The notes beneath the pieces were generated by a model that was not told where the DNA came from, did no database searches, and worked only from the letters and a program-made list of their open reading frames with translations. DNA of 26,394 nt, taken from positions 507,124 through 533,517 of the forward strand of contig BLXT01000847.1 of NCBI GenBank assembly GCA_019648995.1, read 5' to 3'. Made by a program: the position numbers and the translations under genes. The stretch is from Plakobranchus ocellatus. Its lineage: Eukaryota; Mollusca; Gastropoda; Plakobranchidae. Below, in pieces: positions 1 through 9,765 of the stretch (within the stretch, counting starts at the first letter, position 1; each line of letters begins with the position of its first letter).

Positions 1-1273
1 CAAGGTAGTATTCTATCCCCCATGCTTTTTAATTTAAAAATAAACAATATTATTAAATCTGTTTCTAAAAATGTAAATGCCTCTTTATTTGTTGATGATT
101 TTGCCATTTACGCTGAGGGTAAGCACTTGCAGCATCTTGAGCGCACCATCCAATTGTTTATTAATAACATTCAAAAGTGGGTCTCCGAGAACGGTTTCAG
201 ATTCTCGGTCTCAAAGACCACCTGTGTCCATTTCCACAGACAAAGAATTTATACTGAGCCCGCCCTTCATCTGGACGGCCAGCCAATCCCGGTGTAGGGT
301 GAGGCCAAGTTTTTAGGAGTCATTTTCGACTCGAAACTTAATTTTAGTAGCCACGTAAAATATTTAAAGAAAAAGTGCTTGAAAGCTCCAAATTTATTAC
401 GTATCGTGGGCCATACGGACTGGGGTGCGGATAGAGCAACCCTTCTAAAGCTTTACCGCACCCTAGTCCGGTCCAAGTTGGACTATGGCATTGTCATATA
501 TGGCTCTGCGAAAAAACACGTTCTGAGGGCCCTGGACCCTATACATCACCAGGGCCTTCGTATTGCCCTCCGGGCCTTCAGAACGTCACCTATTAAAAGC
601 TTGTACGCCGAGGCTGGGGAGCCTTCTCTCGAGCATCGGCGTATGAAGCTGGCTTTTAACTATGTTTTAAAATTAAAAATCATTGCCCCGTAATCCGTGC
701 CATGAAGTTGTATTTGAAGCTCCGTTGTCTGACTTTTCTGCTGTTACAAAGTCAGAACCCAATCTTGTCGCTAATACTTTTGAACATTTTAAGAATGCCA
801 ACATCAGCCTAAATATTATTGATAACTTACATGTCCAGTGCCCCCCACCTTGGGAGGAGCACAACATTACTGTTGATATTTCTCTAACGAAACAAAATAA
901 AGAAAATACCAGTGAAGTCGCTTATCAAAAAGAATTTTTTAGAATTAAGGGAAAATTTTCAAACCATTATGCTGTTTTTACTGACGGCTCTAAACTGGAG
1001 GAAAAGGTTGCGGCCGCAGCCTATTTTCCAGAACACCCAGACCGCTCGAAGGCAACTCGCCTGAGAGACGGGGCATCTGTCTTCAGTGCTGAGCTAGAGG
1101 GAATAGCCCTCACGCTCACAGAAATTAAAAAACTCACTAAATACCACAAAAACTTTGTTATCTACAGTGACAGCCTGTCTGCCTTACAGGCTATCCAAAG
1201 CAAAAATTTCAAAGTAATAGATATCAGGCGCCTGTACAACTTAATCCGAAAATTCCCACCCTATGTATATTGA
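1..1273 (+). pseudogene. Jockey-like LINE copy 1: reverse transcriptase C-terminal part plus RNase H, broken
   Basis: This is the 3' half of a non-LTR retrotransposon ORF2; the 5' part is cut off by the window edge. The reading frame from about position 1 holds the reverse transcriptase FVDD box (Asp codons at 94 and 97, both intact) and continues into the thumb region (FLGVIFDSKL, then SKLDYGIVIYGSA). It is broken by an in-frame TAG at 295-297 and by a frameshift near 680-693. The next frame (683-1273) encodes an RNase H domain with its first three acidic residues present: TDGS (Asp at 983), AELEGI (Glu at 1091) and YSDS (Asp at 1169). The end of RNase H is missing because of an internal deletion near 1260. 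RT followed by RNase H in one ORF suits the Jockey/I-related groups; the exact clade is inferred from sequence feel. One stop and one frameshift suggest only moderate age. Confidence 0.85.
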
Positions 1274-1592
1274 GTGCCTAGACTTTCAGGACACCAGGAA
1301 GAAATATTTCAGTGTAAGTTACTGACCTGTACAGACTTTTCCGAGAGGTCAATCCCTCTCGCATAGTGGGTTACTTAAAGGACCTTGGTGTCTATGGAAA
1401 TATCTGAGGCTTTGTACAGATTCCTTTTAAAGTTTCTCTTCATATACTCTGTTGGATTTTTAATGGTTTTCTATCTTTGTTTCAATTTGCTTGAGCATCT
1501 GACAGAAGCCTACGAGAGAGACTGAGTGAATAGAAACCCTGAGATCACCGCTTAATGGTGGACTGGGTATACCAATAATCAATCAATCATGA
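1274..1592 (+). mobile_element. 3' untranslated end of Jockey-like LINE copy 1, with an (AATC)n tail
   Basis: The stretch after the broken RNase H ORF aligns base by base with 2288-2570 of copy 2, for example the shared run around GAGAGGTCAATCCCTCTCGC. It ends in a short AATCAATCAATC repeat at about 1575-1589. A simple-repeat tail of this kind is how several LINE groups end, so it probably marks the true 3' end of this insertion. Confidence 0.7.
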
Positions 1593-1609
1593 AGGAAGAT
1601 ATAAGTGTG

Positions 1610-2575
1610 ATGGCCTAACAGAAAGAAGGAAAAAAGAAAAATTTTCCAACCACTGAGTTGTTTAAACTGACGGCTCCAAACTGGTGGAAAAGGTTGTGGC
1701 CGCAGCCTATTTTCCAGAATGCTTGAGGCAACTCGCCTGAGAGATGGGGCATCTGTCTTCAGTGCTGAGCTCGAAATAAAAAAACTCATTGAATACCACA
1801 AAAATTTTGTTATCTATAGTGATAGCCTGTCAGCCTTACAGGCCATTCAAAACAAAAATTTTCAAAGTTAAAGATATCAGGCGCCTGTACAATCTGAAAA
1901 TTTCCACCCTATGTTCACATCACCTTTGTCTAGATTCCTGCCCATGTAGACTTCCAGGGGTATGAGAATGTAAACAAACTTGCAAAGGCTGCTCTAAACA
2001 GGACATCATCTTGAGGAAAACTCATTTGTTGGTCCGATCTGAAACCTAAGGTAAATGTATACATCCACACCATTTAGCAAGAAAATTGGGATGCTGCTGG
2101 GGCAAACAAGCTCCATGAAGTACTCCTCAACTTGTGAGAGCAACTCAGCAAGAGGTGAAGGAGCAGGTAGAAAACGGGAGATGGAAATGTATAGGCTTCA
2201 TGTGGGCCACACATGGCTCACTCAGAGCTACCTTTTAAAAAATGAGGAACAGCCTTTTTGCTATGCCTCCCACAGCCTTTACACTGTATGGCATTGAATG
2301 CCCAAACTTTCAAGTCACCACGAGGAAATACTTCAGTGTAACTTACCTGTACAGACTTTTGCGAGAGGTCAATCCCTCTCGCACTGTGGGTTACTTAAAG
2401 GAATTCAGTGTCTATAGAAATATCCGAGGCTTTGTAAACATTGCTTGTAAAGTTTTGTACTCTGTTGGACTTGGATTTTTATCTTTGTTTTAATTTGCTT
2501 GGGCATCTGATGGAAGCCTATGACAGAAAATGAATGAACAGACACCCTGAGATCACTGTTTACATGGAGTTGTTA
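1610..2575 (+). pseudogene. Jockey-like LINE copy 2: RNase H remnant, C-terminal region and 3' UTR
   Basis: This is a second, 5'-truncated copy of the same LINE, starting about 20 bases after the tail of copy 1 and in the same orientation. It repeats the RNase H part (ACTGACGGCTCCAAACTGG near 1668, the YSDS-type segment near 1820) but has lost short pieces, including the AELEGI segment next to 1770. It keeps about 370 bp that copy 1 lacks: the RNase H C-terminus (a NVNKLAKAAL-like segment near 1970), a SDLKPKVN-type region (2035-2070) and a region encoding RLHVGHTWLTQS (2195-2225). Frameshifts and stops are frequent, so it is dead. It ends near 2570 without an AATC tail. Because copies 1 and 2 carry different deletions, neither was made from the other. 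Confidence 0.8.
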
Positions 2576-3364
2576 GGTGGTATCGCCTTGACAAGATAAG
2601 TGTGTTATATTTATGTGTTGGTCAATATTTTTAGCTAGACTTGATCACATTAGACTTTACATTCTATTTGTTTTCTAGGATAAGTTGTTTGTTTAATAAA
2701 ATAGAGATTTAGCAAATCTTTTAAGGGCCTGTTATTTTATCAGAGACCGTTTGCACAGGGAATTTCCTCAGTGCCGTGTGCAAATCAACTAGCCTTGTTA
2801 ATATCTCAGCGTCCCGCTGGCTCTGATACTATGCTAGTAACACCAGATTCACGTAGACCTGGAAAAAGCATACTTTTCTTTACTTTATTTATAATCGAAA
2901 AAAGTTTTTGTTTGGTCCTAAATATCTGCTGAAATATATCTTGAAACTATGTTTGCAAAAAACAGTCACTAGTTCTTTATCTAAGTGGCAAATTTTATGC
3001 TCAAAACTGAACCCACCGAGTGATAGTTGAAAACCACAGGAGCCATGACTTTTATGCTGTGCAGTCCAGGCTTTAGCAGTCAGCGTTGTTTTGGAAAGCA
3101 TGATCTCTTTAGTCTTTACGTTGTCGTTTGGGTCACTGTCATTTACAACCATAGGACTAGGCTTAACTGCTTCTGACGATGCAAGCTGACAAGGCAGTAA
3201 ATCTGATCGTTATGTATTATGCATTCAATACTTCAGTCACACACAACGTATGGAATAGTCTGAAGGTTATTTCTCTCTGTCACCCTCTCTCTTTCATGCA
3301 CATTTTCTCACTTTCTATCTCTTATTGAAGGCAAAAATGTTTTTTAAAATGAGATCCTTATAAC
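2576..3364. other. Non-coding interval, possible decayed transposon zinc finger on the minus strand
   Basis: No host exon was recognised. A minus-strand frame at 2889-3152 reads 87 codons with a CHLDKELVTVFCKH segment that recalls the CxxC part of BED zinc fingers of hAT-type transposases. No complete zinc-binding set (CxxC plus HxxxH) can be shown, so this stays a weak hint. An imperfect hairpin sits at about 2749-2787 (arms TTTGCACA and TGTGCAAA). The rest is AT-rich with no recognised pattern. Confidence 0.4.
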
Positions 3365-3625
3365 TTGATTAGAAAATTCCCATCCCATGTTCATGATACC
3401 TTGTTCTGTATCCTGCTCATTAACCCATCCAGGGGAACAAGAATGTGGACAAACTTGCTAAAGTAGTTCTTTACCTCAGCATATCATTACTGAAACTCAT
3501 ATGCTGGCCACATCTTGAAACCATTATAAATTCATACATTAACACCATTTGGAAAGAGAATTGGTTTGGTGAGAGTTCAATAATCTCCATAAGACACTCA
3601 CCAATCTTAACAAACACCTCAAGAT
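3365..3625 (+). pseudogene. Jockey-like LINE copy 3: RNase H C-terminal fragment
   Basis: This short diverged fragment matches copy 2 over about 1895-2110. Shared landmarks are the AAATTCCCAYCCYATGTTCA segment, then CCAGGGG followed by a frame reading NVDKLAKVVL (3442-3470), and a segment reading TIWKENWFGES (3545-3575) that corresponds to the IHTI-QENWDA region of copy 2. A TAA ends its open frame near 3625. It lies only about 110 bases upstream of the first host exon in the window and has the same orientation as the gene. Confidence 0.7.
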
Positions 3626-3749
3626 AAAACCAAAAAGGAATCAATCTGCAAGGCATAAAAGTAACTTTTTTATTTGTGTTGTTTTTATTATTACTATCAT
3701 GACTGCTTCCCCATCATTTTCATTATCATAACTATTATCTATTATATAG

Positions 3750-3837
3750 GTGAACAAGGAACTGGATGTTACAAATATAGTGGACCAAGCCACCTCTGAC
3801 CCAGCCTTTCAGGATTTTATGTCCCTGCTTCAGAAAG
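3750..3837 (+). CDS. NPAT: NPAT-like protein, internal exon (TSDPAFQ segment)
   Basis: This 88-bp internal exon encodes 29 codons plus one base. It reads VNKELDVTNIVDQATSDPAF and then QDFMSLLQK. The DILEQTESDPAFQALFDLF-like segment that I recall from vertebrate NPAT is the closest match I know, and it is the main reason for the family call. NPAT is a nuclear co-activator of replication-dependent histone genes and a cyclin E/CDK2 substrate in histone locus bodies. The acceptor is TATATAG at 3749 after a T-rich tract, with the frame starting at phase 0. The donor is read as AAAG|GCAAGTAA, a GC donor, ending the exon at 3837. The GT four bases further on would leave two spare bases that do not match the next exon, whereas the GC donor gives one base (G) that joins CA of the next exon as an Ala codon. 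The exon is isolated among LINE fragments. Exon confidence is good; family confidence is moderate. Confidence 0.65.
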
Positions 3838-6023
3838 GCAAGTAAATAATACTAGGCTGATTTTTTTTTCTCCTTTCTGAATTACAAAAATCTTTTGTAG
3901 CATATTTTATAGTAGAGCTAGCCTACAGCAGGAGTCTAAGGGCTGATTGAAAAATCAGCAAGCCCCATCATGCGACGATCTATTTTAAATACATGTAATA
4001 GTATTTAAAAAATGGTTACCTTAGTCTAGCCTAGTCCTTTTTCAGAGAACTCTGACATGACAGGTGTACCACATCATATCATATATTTATTGATTTTTGT
4101 GTGTTCATTTTCCAAAGCATTTTTGTGCCTTAATACAGAGACGGTCAGTTGAGACAAGGATAGGGAAATATTATATTTAGCTGTGCCCTTATTTACCTGA
4201 CTGGTCTGTGGGGTTGATGGCCATCTTGGAGAAAGCTGTAATGATAGTTTGTTACATGTGATGAGGTGCTATGTGGAGTCAAACAGTTCATGCAAAAGGT
4301 GACAAAATCCAATGGGTGACTGGCAGTGACAGAATAAGTGAGGCTTAAATCTAATGAAATTGAACATATGGCTGGTTTGCCAAGCATGCCGTTGTCTGAT
4401 TAGGCTCACTATTAGTGAGCAGCATTGGAGAGGATAGCATATAATTGGAAAGTTAACAACCAACCATGAATTAATGACTAACAACAGGCAGCTTAGAAAG
4501 CATCATTTACAAATAAGCTCATACATCTCCGTAACATGTTTTGCTGGAGATTCTGTACTTCGTGATATGAAAAAGAAATTACATTTTCTTGGGATAAGAC
4601 TGAAGACATATTAATAAACTCGGAAACATGTCTAGTATCCTTGCAGTGGGCCCCATCTATAAACCAGTTTAGCCTACTGGAGCCCCGCTGCAGGCAGGCA
4701 TATTTACTCTAGAATACAGGATATATATAAAAGGGTAAAGCTCTGGCAGCATGCAAGGCCCTGCTGCACCAGAGGCTGCTGTAGGTCAGCTCTATTACAT
4801 TTTACTCTCCATGACAGACAGTTATCTTGAAACTACTCAAATTTAGTCACATCTTATTTCTGAGATTTGCTATGTTTAAAACTTCTGATTTGTGCACAGG
4901 TTTCATTTTTAAAGCACCGTTATATTCAATGTTGGCCTTGAAAACAATTGTTCGCAACATCTTATTTATGGAGTTGGTCTCATTGTAGTTAAATTTGCTA
5001 TTTTTTAGACTAAGTATGTAGAGCACAAAATCTTTCGTTTTTGATGAGGCTGATGTCTTCTATAACTAATTCTTTTCTATTTTTTTTTTTTTTAAATTGT
5101 GAATTGATGAATTTTGGCTTAATCATGATTTGAGCTTTGGTATAATGAGAACTGAAAGAATATCGTGAGTAACACTCCTGCTGAGCCTGAAATTACATTA
5201 TTAAAGTTTGTCCCTCTCTCCAAAAACTAAATTTTATGCTTATCAGGGGTTGAACCATCCCAGTTTTTGTAGCTTCCATGTCTGTAAAAATTAAGAGGGA
5301 TTTGTAGATCTTTAGAAAGGAATCCCTCCAAAAATGCATGGTGCGAAAGCCAATGTTTAGGAATTAATAATATGAAGCCAAATGTGAATGAAAGAAATTA
5401 AAAAATGAATCTTGACAGCAGACATGGTCATTTAAAGTTTTGGAAGGTGTAGTACTTTCATCTTCAGAAATTTTTCATCTGTTTGTTTACTATGAAATAA
5501 GCTAAAATAGCATCACAGCATTATCAGAGATAAAACTGAACAAAAACTGATTTTTTATTAAAAGAATGGCTGCAATTGCAAATGGAATCATACAAATTTT
5601 ATTGCACTTTTTTTAGTAGATCCAATTGGACAAATTTAATAATTGACTAAGTTTGCATGACAATTTTAAACAATTAAGTGTTTTCATTCTTTTATGGAGC
5701 TATTGATTAAATTGAGGAAACGTTAAAACAATTTTTCTGGAAACTATTAAATAAAGGTTTAAATCTCTGCCTAAACATGATGATTCATTGAGAGCTTACT
5801 TCTGGACTTTATCTTACACTCAAGATAAAATCAGATTTTCTAATAAAAAATCTTGTGTGCCTTTTTGATGGGAAAAAAAATAGAATCCAAATCTATGTTT
5901 ACAAGTCAAAATGCATGGATAGAATTTGAATAACTTTGTTATTTAGCATGGGTCATGGAGCAAGAGGACTTTTTTTTTCTTTTTGGGGGTAGTAATTTAA
6001 AAATATCAACCATATATTGTTAA

Positions 6024-6248
6024 CTATGTTAAATTTGACACTAAAACTCTCTGTGTGCTTTACCAGACCATGGTGATTTTAACTGAACATATTTTAAAAT
6101 TACATTGTCAAATTACAAATTAAAGGCATTTTGTAAACTTTGTTAAATTTGACACTTAAGTTCTGTATGCTGTACCAGACCACGATGATATTAACTGAAT
6201 ATTTTTTTAAAAATTAAATTGTCAAACTGCAAATTTAAGACATTTTTG
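6024..6248 (+). repeat. Tandem repeat, two units of about 113 bp
   Basis: Two diverged direct copies start at 6024 and 6138. Both contain GTTAAATTTGACACT, then TACCAGACCA (or CCAGACCACG), TTAACTGAA and a segment like AAATTGTCAAA followed by a GCATTTT- or GACATTTT-like end. The offset is 112-114 bp along the unit. The units do not encode anything recognisable. Confidence 0.7.
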
Positions 6249-6390
6249 TGAAGCATTATACTGCTGCTTTTGCTCAAAAGAGGAAGAGAACATTGCAGCC
6301 AGTTTTTTTTTTCCACACTCTCTACACAGCTTAAAGACTGAGAGTGAGAGTGAGTTGCTATAACAGCTCTTAACTGCACCATATTATCAG

Positions 6391-6536
6391 AGAGACTCAT
6401 ATGTAGGTCTGATCTTAAAACTAGAGTGAAGTCCTACATCCACACCATTTAGAAATATAATTTGGATGGTGAGGAGGCAAACAAGCTGCTTTACCTAAAA
6501 GAAAACTTCAGCAAAGAGGAGAAAACCAGAGATGGG
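6391..6536 (+). pseudogene. Jockey-like LINE copy 4: short C-terminal fragment
   Basis: This fragment matches copy 2 around 2025-2165. It carries the SDLK-type segment (TCTGATCTTAAAACTAGAGTG), then TACATCCACACCATTTAG shared exactly with copy 2, then a GAGGCAAACAAGCTG segment and a frame reading ENFSKEEKTRDG. It is flanked by unrelated AT-rich DNA on both sides. Its orientation is the same as that of the other three fragments and of the host gene. Confidence 0.7.
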
Positions 6537-7210
6537 GCCTGGATATTTTATGACTCTAGTAGATTATACTAGATACTTCATTGTTATGTTTCCTGTTGTA
6601 AATGTCGACTGTAGTTAGATAGATTTAAATTTTATAACAATTTATAGCTTAATGTACCTAAATTAAACAAACAACTGCAGGACATGAGGAAGAAAACAAA
6701 TACACAAATGGACTGGCATATATATAGGACAATTACAATGTAAGTTAAATGTCTTTTTAAAGACAACCATACATTCACAAAAAAAAACTTAATGGAATAA
6801 GTGGAAAATATAATTTTTATAATTATTTATTTTGGGTGATCCCTTAAATACTTATACAGGACAAACAGCAAAAAAAAAAAAAAAGAAAAGGAACAAAACA
6901 AAACAAAAATCTCTTAGTAGCCCAAAAAGACTCAATAAAACTGAATTAGTTTGTTGGGAAATTTAGATTCCCTGATTAAAATAAATCATGGGCTCTTAAA
7001 AACCAGTTTATATAACTTAGGAATAAACTTTGGACATGGCAGCTCCTTTAACGAGTAAGCCTTAGATCCTTCTTCAGTTTTGCTGCATTCACATTGATAA
7101 TGACGTCTCCTGCAGAAGAGGAGTTAATTTAGAAGATAGTTTTACCGGCATCCAACAGCACTTGGGTCTAATTTATAAAACTAAAATTGTGACATTGTCA
7201 TGATGCTGAG

Positions 7211-8363
7211 TGTTGGGGGCACGCACAGCCTGTCAACGGTTACACACAACTTAATAGCAACAATCACTATAAGACTTAACTACATCGACTGCACGAGAGG
7301 TTCACACCAAATAAAAGGCCGAACACAGGGAATAGGCGACAAACAAACTATATTATAATAAACGAATAAATATATAGAAGTAGGAAAGTTACACAAAGAA
7401 GAAGACGGATAGATACGAGATGAGCCAAATACAAATCCACGCACGCAGGCGCGACAATACAGAGTAATCTGAATCTGCGTTACGAAAATGAGTTCTTGTA
7501 CAATTAAATTAGTTGATAAAGGTTAATCCACTCGCGAGGAAAACTCTCCTCAAAACTACTTCATAGATCAACAAACTTATAGACACAACCAATAGATATA
7601 ATTCATAGATATAATCTATAGATGTAATTTAGAGATATAATTCCCACACTAATCACCCGCACATGCACACGTTTCTAAACTTAATCCATCGATGATCCTC
7701 GTCCGTAGAACTTGTTGCGAGCAGTAGAGTAAATCTCAATGTTCATAGGAATGTTCAAATAATGATCCTCAGTTCAGACACAGCTTAAATCATATTCATA
7801 TGTTCATCACTTAAATAGTGATAATAGTCCTAGTACTTAAATATTCATATAATGATCCTCCGTTCAAACACGAGTTAAATCATGTCCATATAATCACCAC
7901 TTATATTCGTTGCCACCAACAGCAAATACTGTTGTTCACAAGTCCAGGTGACAAGCCCTTACGTGAGGGACAATAATAGTTATACCACCATTTCAGTTTC
8001 ACAGGAGAAACATAAATTCGTAGACTTTAGACATCAGTCTGGATAGGCACACAGCCTCAAGCAATAAATATAAATATAGATTCAATCGCCACTTCTATGC
8101 CATAATACAGGTGGTAGGAAGATTAAAATATATATTCTCCAGTCAAACCAGTCCGCCACAACCTGTATCCAGGACCGTCCACGACTGTTCAGTACGAGGA
8201 ATAAAATAGGAGTGATGCCACCGCTGAAGAAATCCCGCCAAGGTATAGCTTCGTCTGGCTCGCCGTTGTCACGTGGCCTATCCAACCAATCACAACACAC
8301 ACACACACCAAATACTCAACTATGCTCAGCTAAAATCAAAACATAAATACACTAGTCCCAACA
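7211..8363. mobile_element. Probable solo LTR (1,153 bp), TGTTGGG...CCCAACA
   Basis: The segment begins TGTTGGG and ends CCCAACA, a 7-bp terminal inverted repeat of the TG...CA type normal for LTRs of retrotransposons. It is flanked by CTGAG (7206-7210) on the left and CTTAG (8364-8368) on the right, a possible 5-bp target duplication with one mismatch. No gag, pol or second LTR lies next to it, so it would be a solo LTR left by recombination. An internal 90-bp tandem repeat occupies about 7751-7930. Orientation could not be settled: AATAAA occurs on the + strand at 7357-7370, while CCAAT-like and CACGTG motifs near 8265-8290 would suit a promoter reading the other way. A minus-strand frame at 8082-8306 has no recognised domain. 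Confidence 0.6.
7751..7930 (+). repeat. 90-bp tandem repeat inside the first LTR
   Basis: Two copies at an exact 90-bp offset share TTCA(A/T)ATAATGATCCTC, GTTCA(G/A)ACAC and TTAAATCAT, followed by a CACTTA-type end. LTRs often carry such repeats in U3, where they may act as enhancer-like modules; that role is an inference here. Confidence 0.7.
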
Positions 8364-9039
8364 CTTAGAGTGAAAAGGCCGAAAGAAGAAAAAGCCAGGA
8401 TTTTGTGCTTGCCTTTTTTATAGTAGGTCGGAGTAAAGTTCATTTGCCCTTCCGGATCATTATAACTTAACATTTATTTAACCATTTCATTATTCATCTC
8501 TTTCTCTTGAGTAATAATTTACTTTATTCATATAGATTGTAAAAAAAAATACTGACCCATTTAATTTTTATTTATTCTCTTTTTTAATTTATGTATGATT
8601 ACGCTCCCAAAATTGACGTTCAAAAGAAACTTAGCCTTGGTCAATTTTACCCTTGTGAAAAAGAAATTGGGGATTTACAGGGCCTACTGATCTATGGAAG
8701 TATAGGATAACTCCAAGGCTTCAAAAAGAAAAGCTAGATGTAGGTTAAACTGGATGGAAATTCAGAGGAGTGGGACTATTGTAAATGTTGACACATACAG
8801 TAGTGTCACGAACACCGGAAATAAAAGGTAGATAATACCTCTGATGTAGGACGTTGAGTTCTTTAGATCTATATAGACCTAGCTGAAATAATGGAACTCT
8901 GGAGATTGTGTGAATACGTAAAAAACTGAGTTTATTTAACTCAACAGCAGGAAATTAAAATCAAACAATATTCACATAGGCCGTCGATAAGAAAACTAGA
9001 TCTAGCTCTAAAAAAAAATCTGCGTAATCGCTATACAAT

Positions 9040-9200
9040 GATCTTACTGCAATCTCTATAATCTCTGTGATCTCTATGAACTCTGAGTACTCTCTGCTTA
9101 CTCTGTATGATCTCTGTGTGATCTCTACGAACTCTATGCCTACTCTGTGTCTTCTCTGTGTGATCTCTGTGTTATACTGGTATATCTCTGTGTCTTCCTT
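9040..9200 (+). repeat. Degenerate short tandem repeat inside the second LTR
   Basis: Many variants of a unit of 10-14 bases built on ATCTCTGTGTG or ACTCTATG follow each other with no strict period. The stretch gives a spurious open frame starting at 9067, rich in Ser, Leu and Cys codons, which I do not regard as a gene. Confidence 0.6.
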
Positions 9201-9218
9201 TCACCAATCTTCTCCCGG

Positions 9219-9226
9219 TATTTATA
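9219..9226 (-). promoter_or_regulatory. TATA box of the antisense LTR
   Basis: The minus strand reads GGTATAAATACCGGG. It lies about 290 bp upstream (on that strand) of an AATAAA signal inside the same LTR, the spacing expected of an LTR promoter and its polyadenylation site. Activity is not shown. Confidence 0.5.
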
Positions 9227-9765
9227 CCTTTTTCAAAAGAAAACTCTACAAATTTCTGGAAATCTATCCCATAATGCAAGCGTAGAATGTTCGAAAATAT
9301 AGATCTAGAACATTACATCATAATCCTAAAATAACATAAAAGCAGTCTTCAAAAAGACATTAGGAAAAACCCCTGGGCTAAAAATAGAACATGAGTCACG
9401 TTCGTTTACGTAATGAATTCTTCGTTTTGCATAAATTAACTCCCCTAAACTGGTTCTTTCTAGAACTCTCGAGTTGACGTGCGTTCAATAATAAACCCTA
9501 AGTCTAGTTTTTGTTACAAGTAGTTTTGGTTGGAACTCTTCTGTGGGCTTATGGCCAGTTAAGAGGATCTTAATAAAAGGCTGAATTAGAAAAAAATTAA
9601 CCTAAAAATTCTAGATTTTGTGATATTTTTTTTTTTTTAAAGACATTTTGTGGCCACAAAAAGTGAGGGGCCAGTCTTTGTCTCAAATAATAAATTGGTC
9701 TTTTGTTTTTTCATTCTTAAGTACTCTACATTAAGTTGAATTTTTTTCCCCCTTTTTTTTCACAG

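Larger units (their letters stand above)
8804..9518 (-). mobile_element. Solo LTR (715 bp) with exact 5-bp target duplication, antisense to the host gene
   Basis: The segment begins TGTCACGAACAC and ends GTTTTTGTTACA, a TG...CA pair with an imperfect inverted repeat. It is flanked on both sides by AGTAG (8799-8803 and 9519-9523), an exact 5-bp target-site duplication. Read on the minus strand it has the right order of LTR parts: a TATAAATA box (9219-9226 in + coordinates), then about 290 bp downstream an AATAAA polyadenylation signal (8931-8936), then about 127 bp of U5. No internal retroviral-type genes accompany it, so this is a solo LTR. The middle (about 9040-9200) is a degenerate CTCTGTGTGAT-type repeat. 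Its superfamily cannot be told from the LTR alone. Confidence 0.8.
3838..9765 (+). other. 5.9-kb intron with GC-AG ends, enlarged by mobile elements
   Basis: The intron starts GCAAGTAA and ends with a long pyrimidine tract and CACAG. It contains a Jockey-like LINE fragment, two LTR-like elements and a tandem repeat, annotated separately. The stretches 3843-6020, 6540-7205, 8369-8798 and 9524-9740 are AT-rich with homopolymer runs and no gene that I can recognise. One GC-richer patch at about 4640-4790 includes a TATATAAAAGGG string at 4724-4735. Confidence 0.6.

Noticed and set aside
2711..2760. CAGAGACCG as a hAT-type terminal inverted repeat
   Set aside because: No matching inverted end or 8-bp target duplication was found within the next kilobase.
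3842..3847. Canonical GT donor (GTAAAT) for the small exon
   Set aside because: It leaves the frame two bases in, which fits none of the three possible acceptors of the next exon (9766, 9814, 9820). The GC donor four bases upstream fits exactly.
4750..4784. Possible 35-bp extra exon that would also repair the frame under the GT-donor model
   Set aside because: The donor (GTCAGC) and acceptor are both weak, and the GC-AG solution needs no extra exon.
6681..6739. Possible extra exon (CTGCAG acceptor, GTAAGT donor, length 59)
   Set aside because: Length would fit the GT-donor model, but the required frame hits a TGA after two codons, and the acceptor lacks a pyrimidine tract.
8082..8306. 74-codon minus-strand open frame
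   Set aside because: It lies inside the proposed LTR, has no recognised domain, and is probably chance coding in a less AT-rich stretch.
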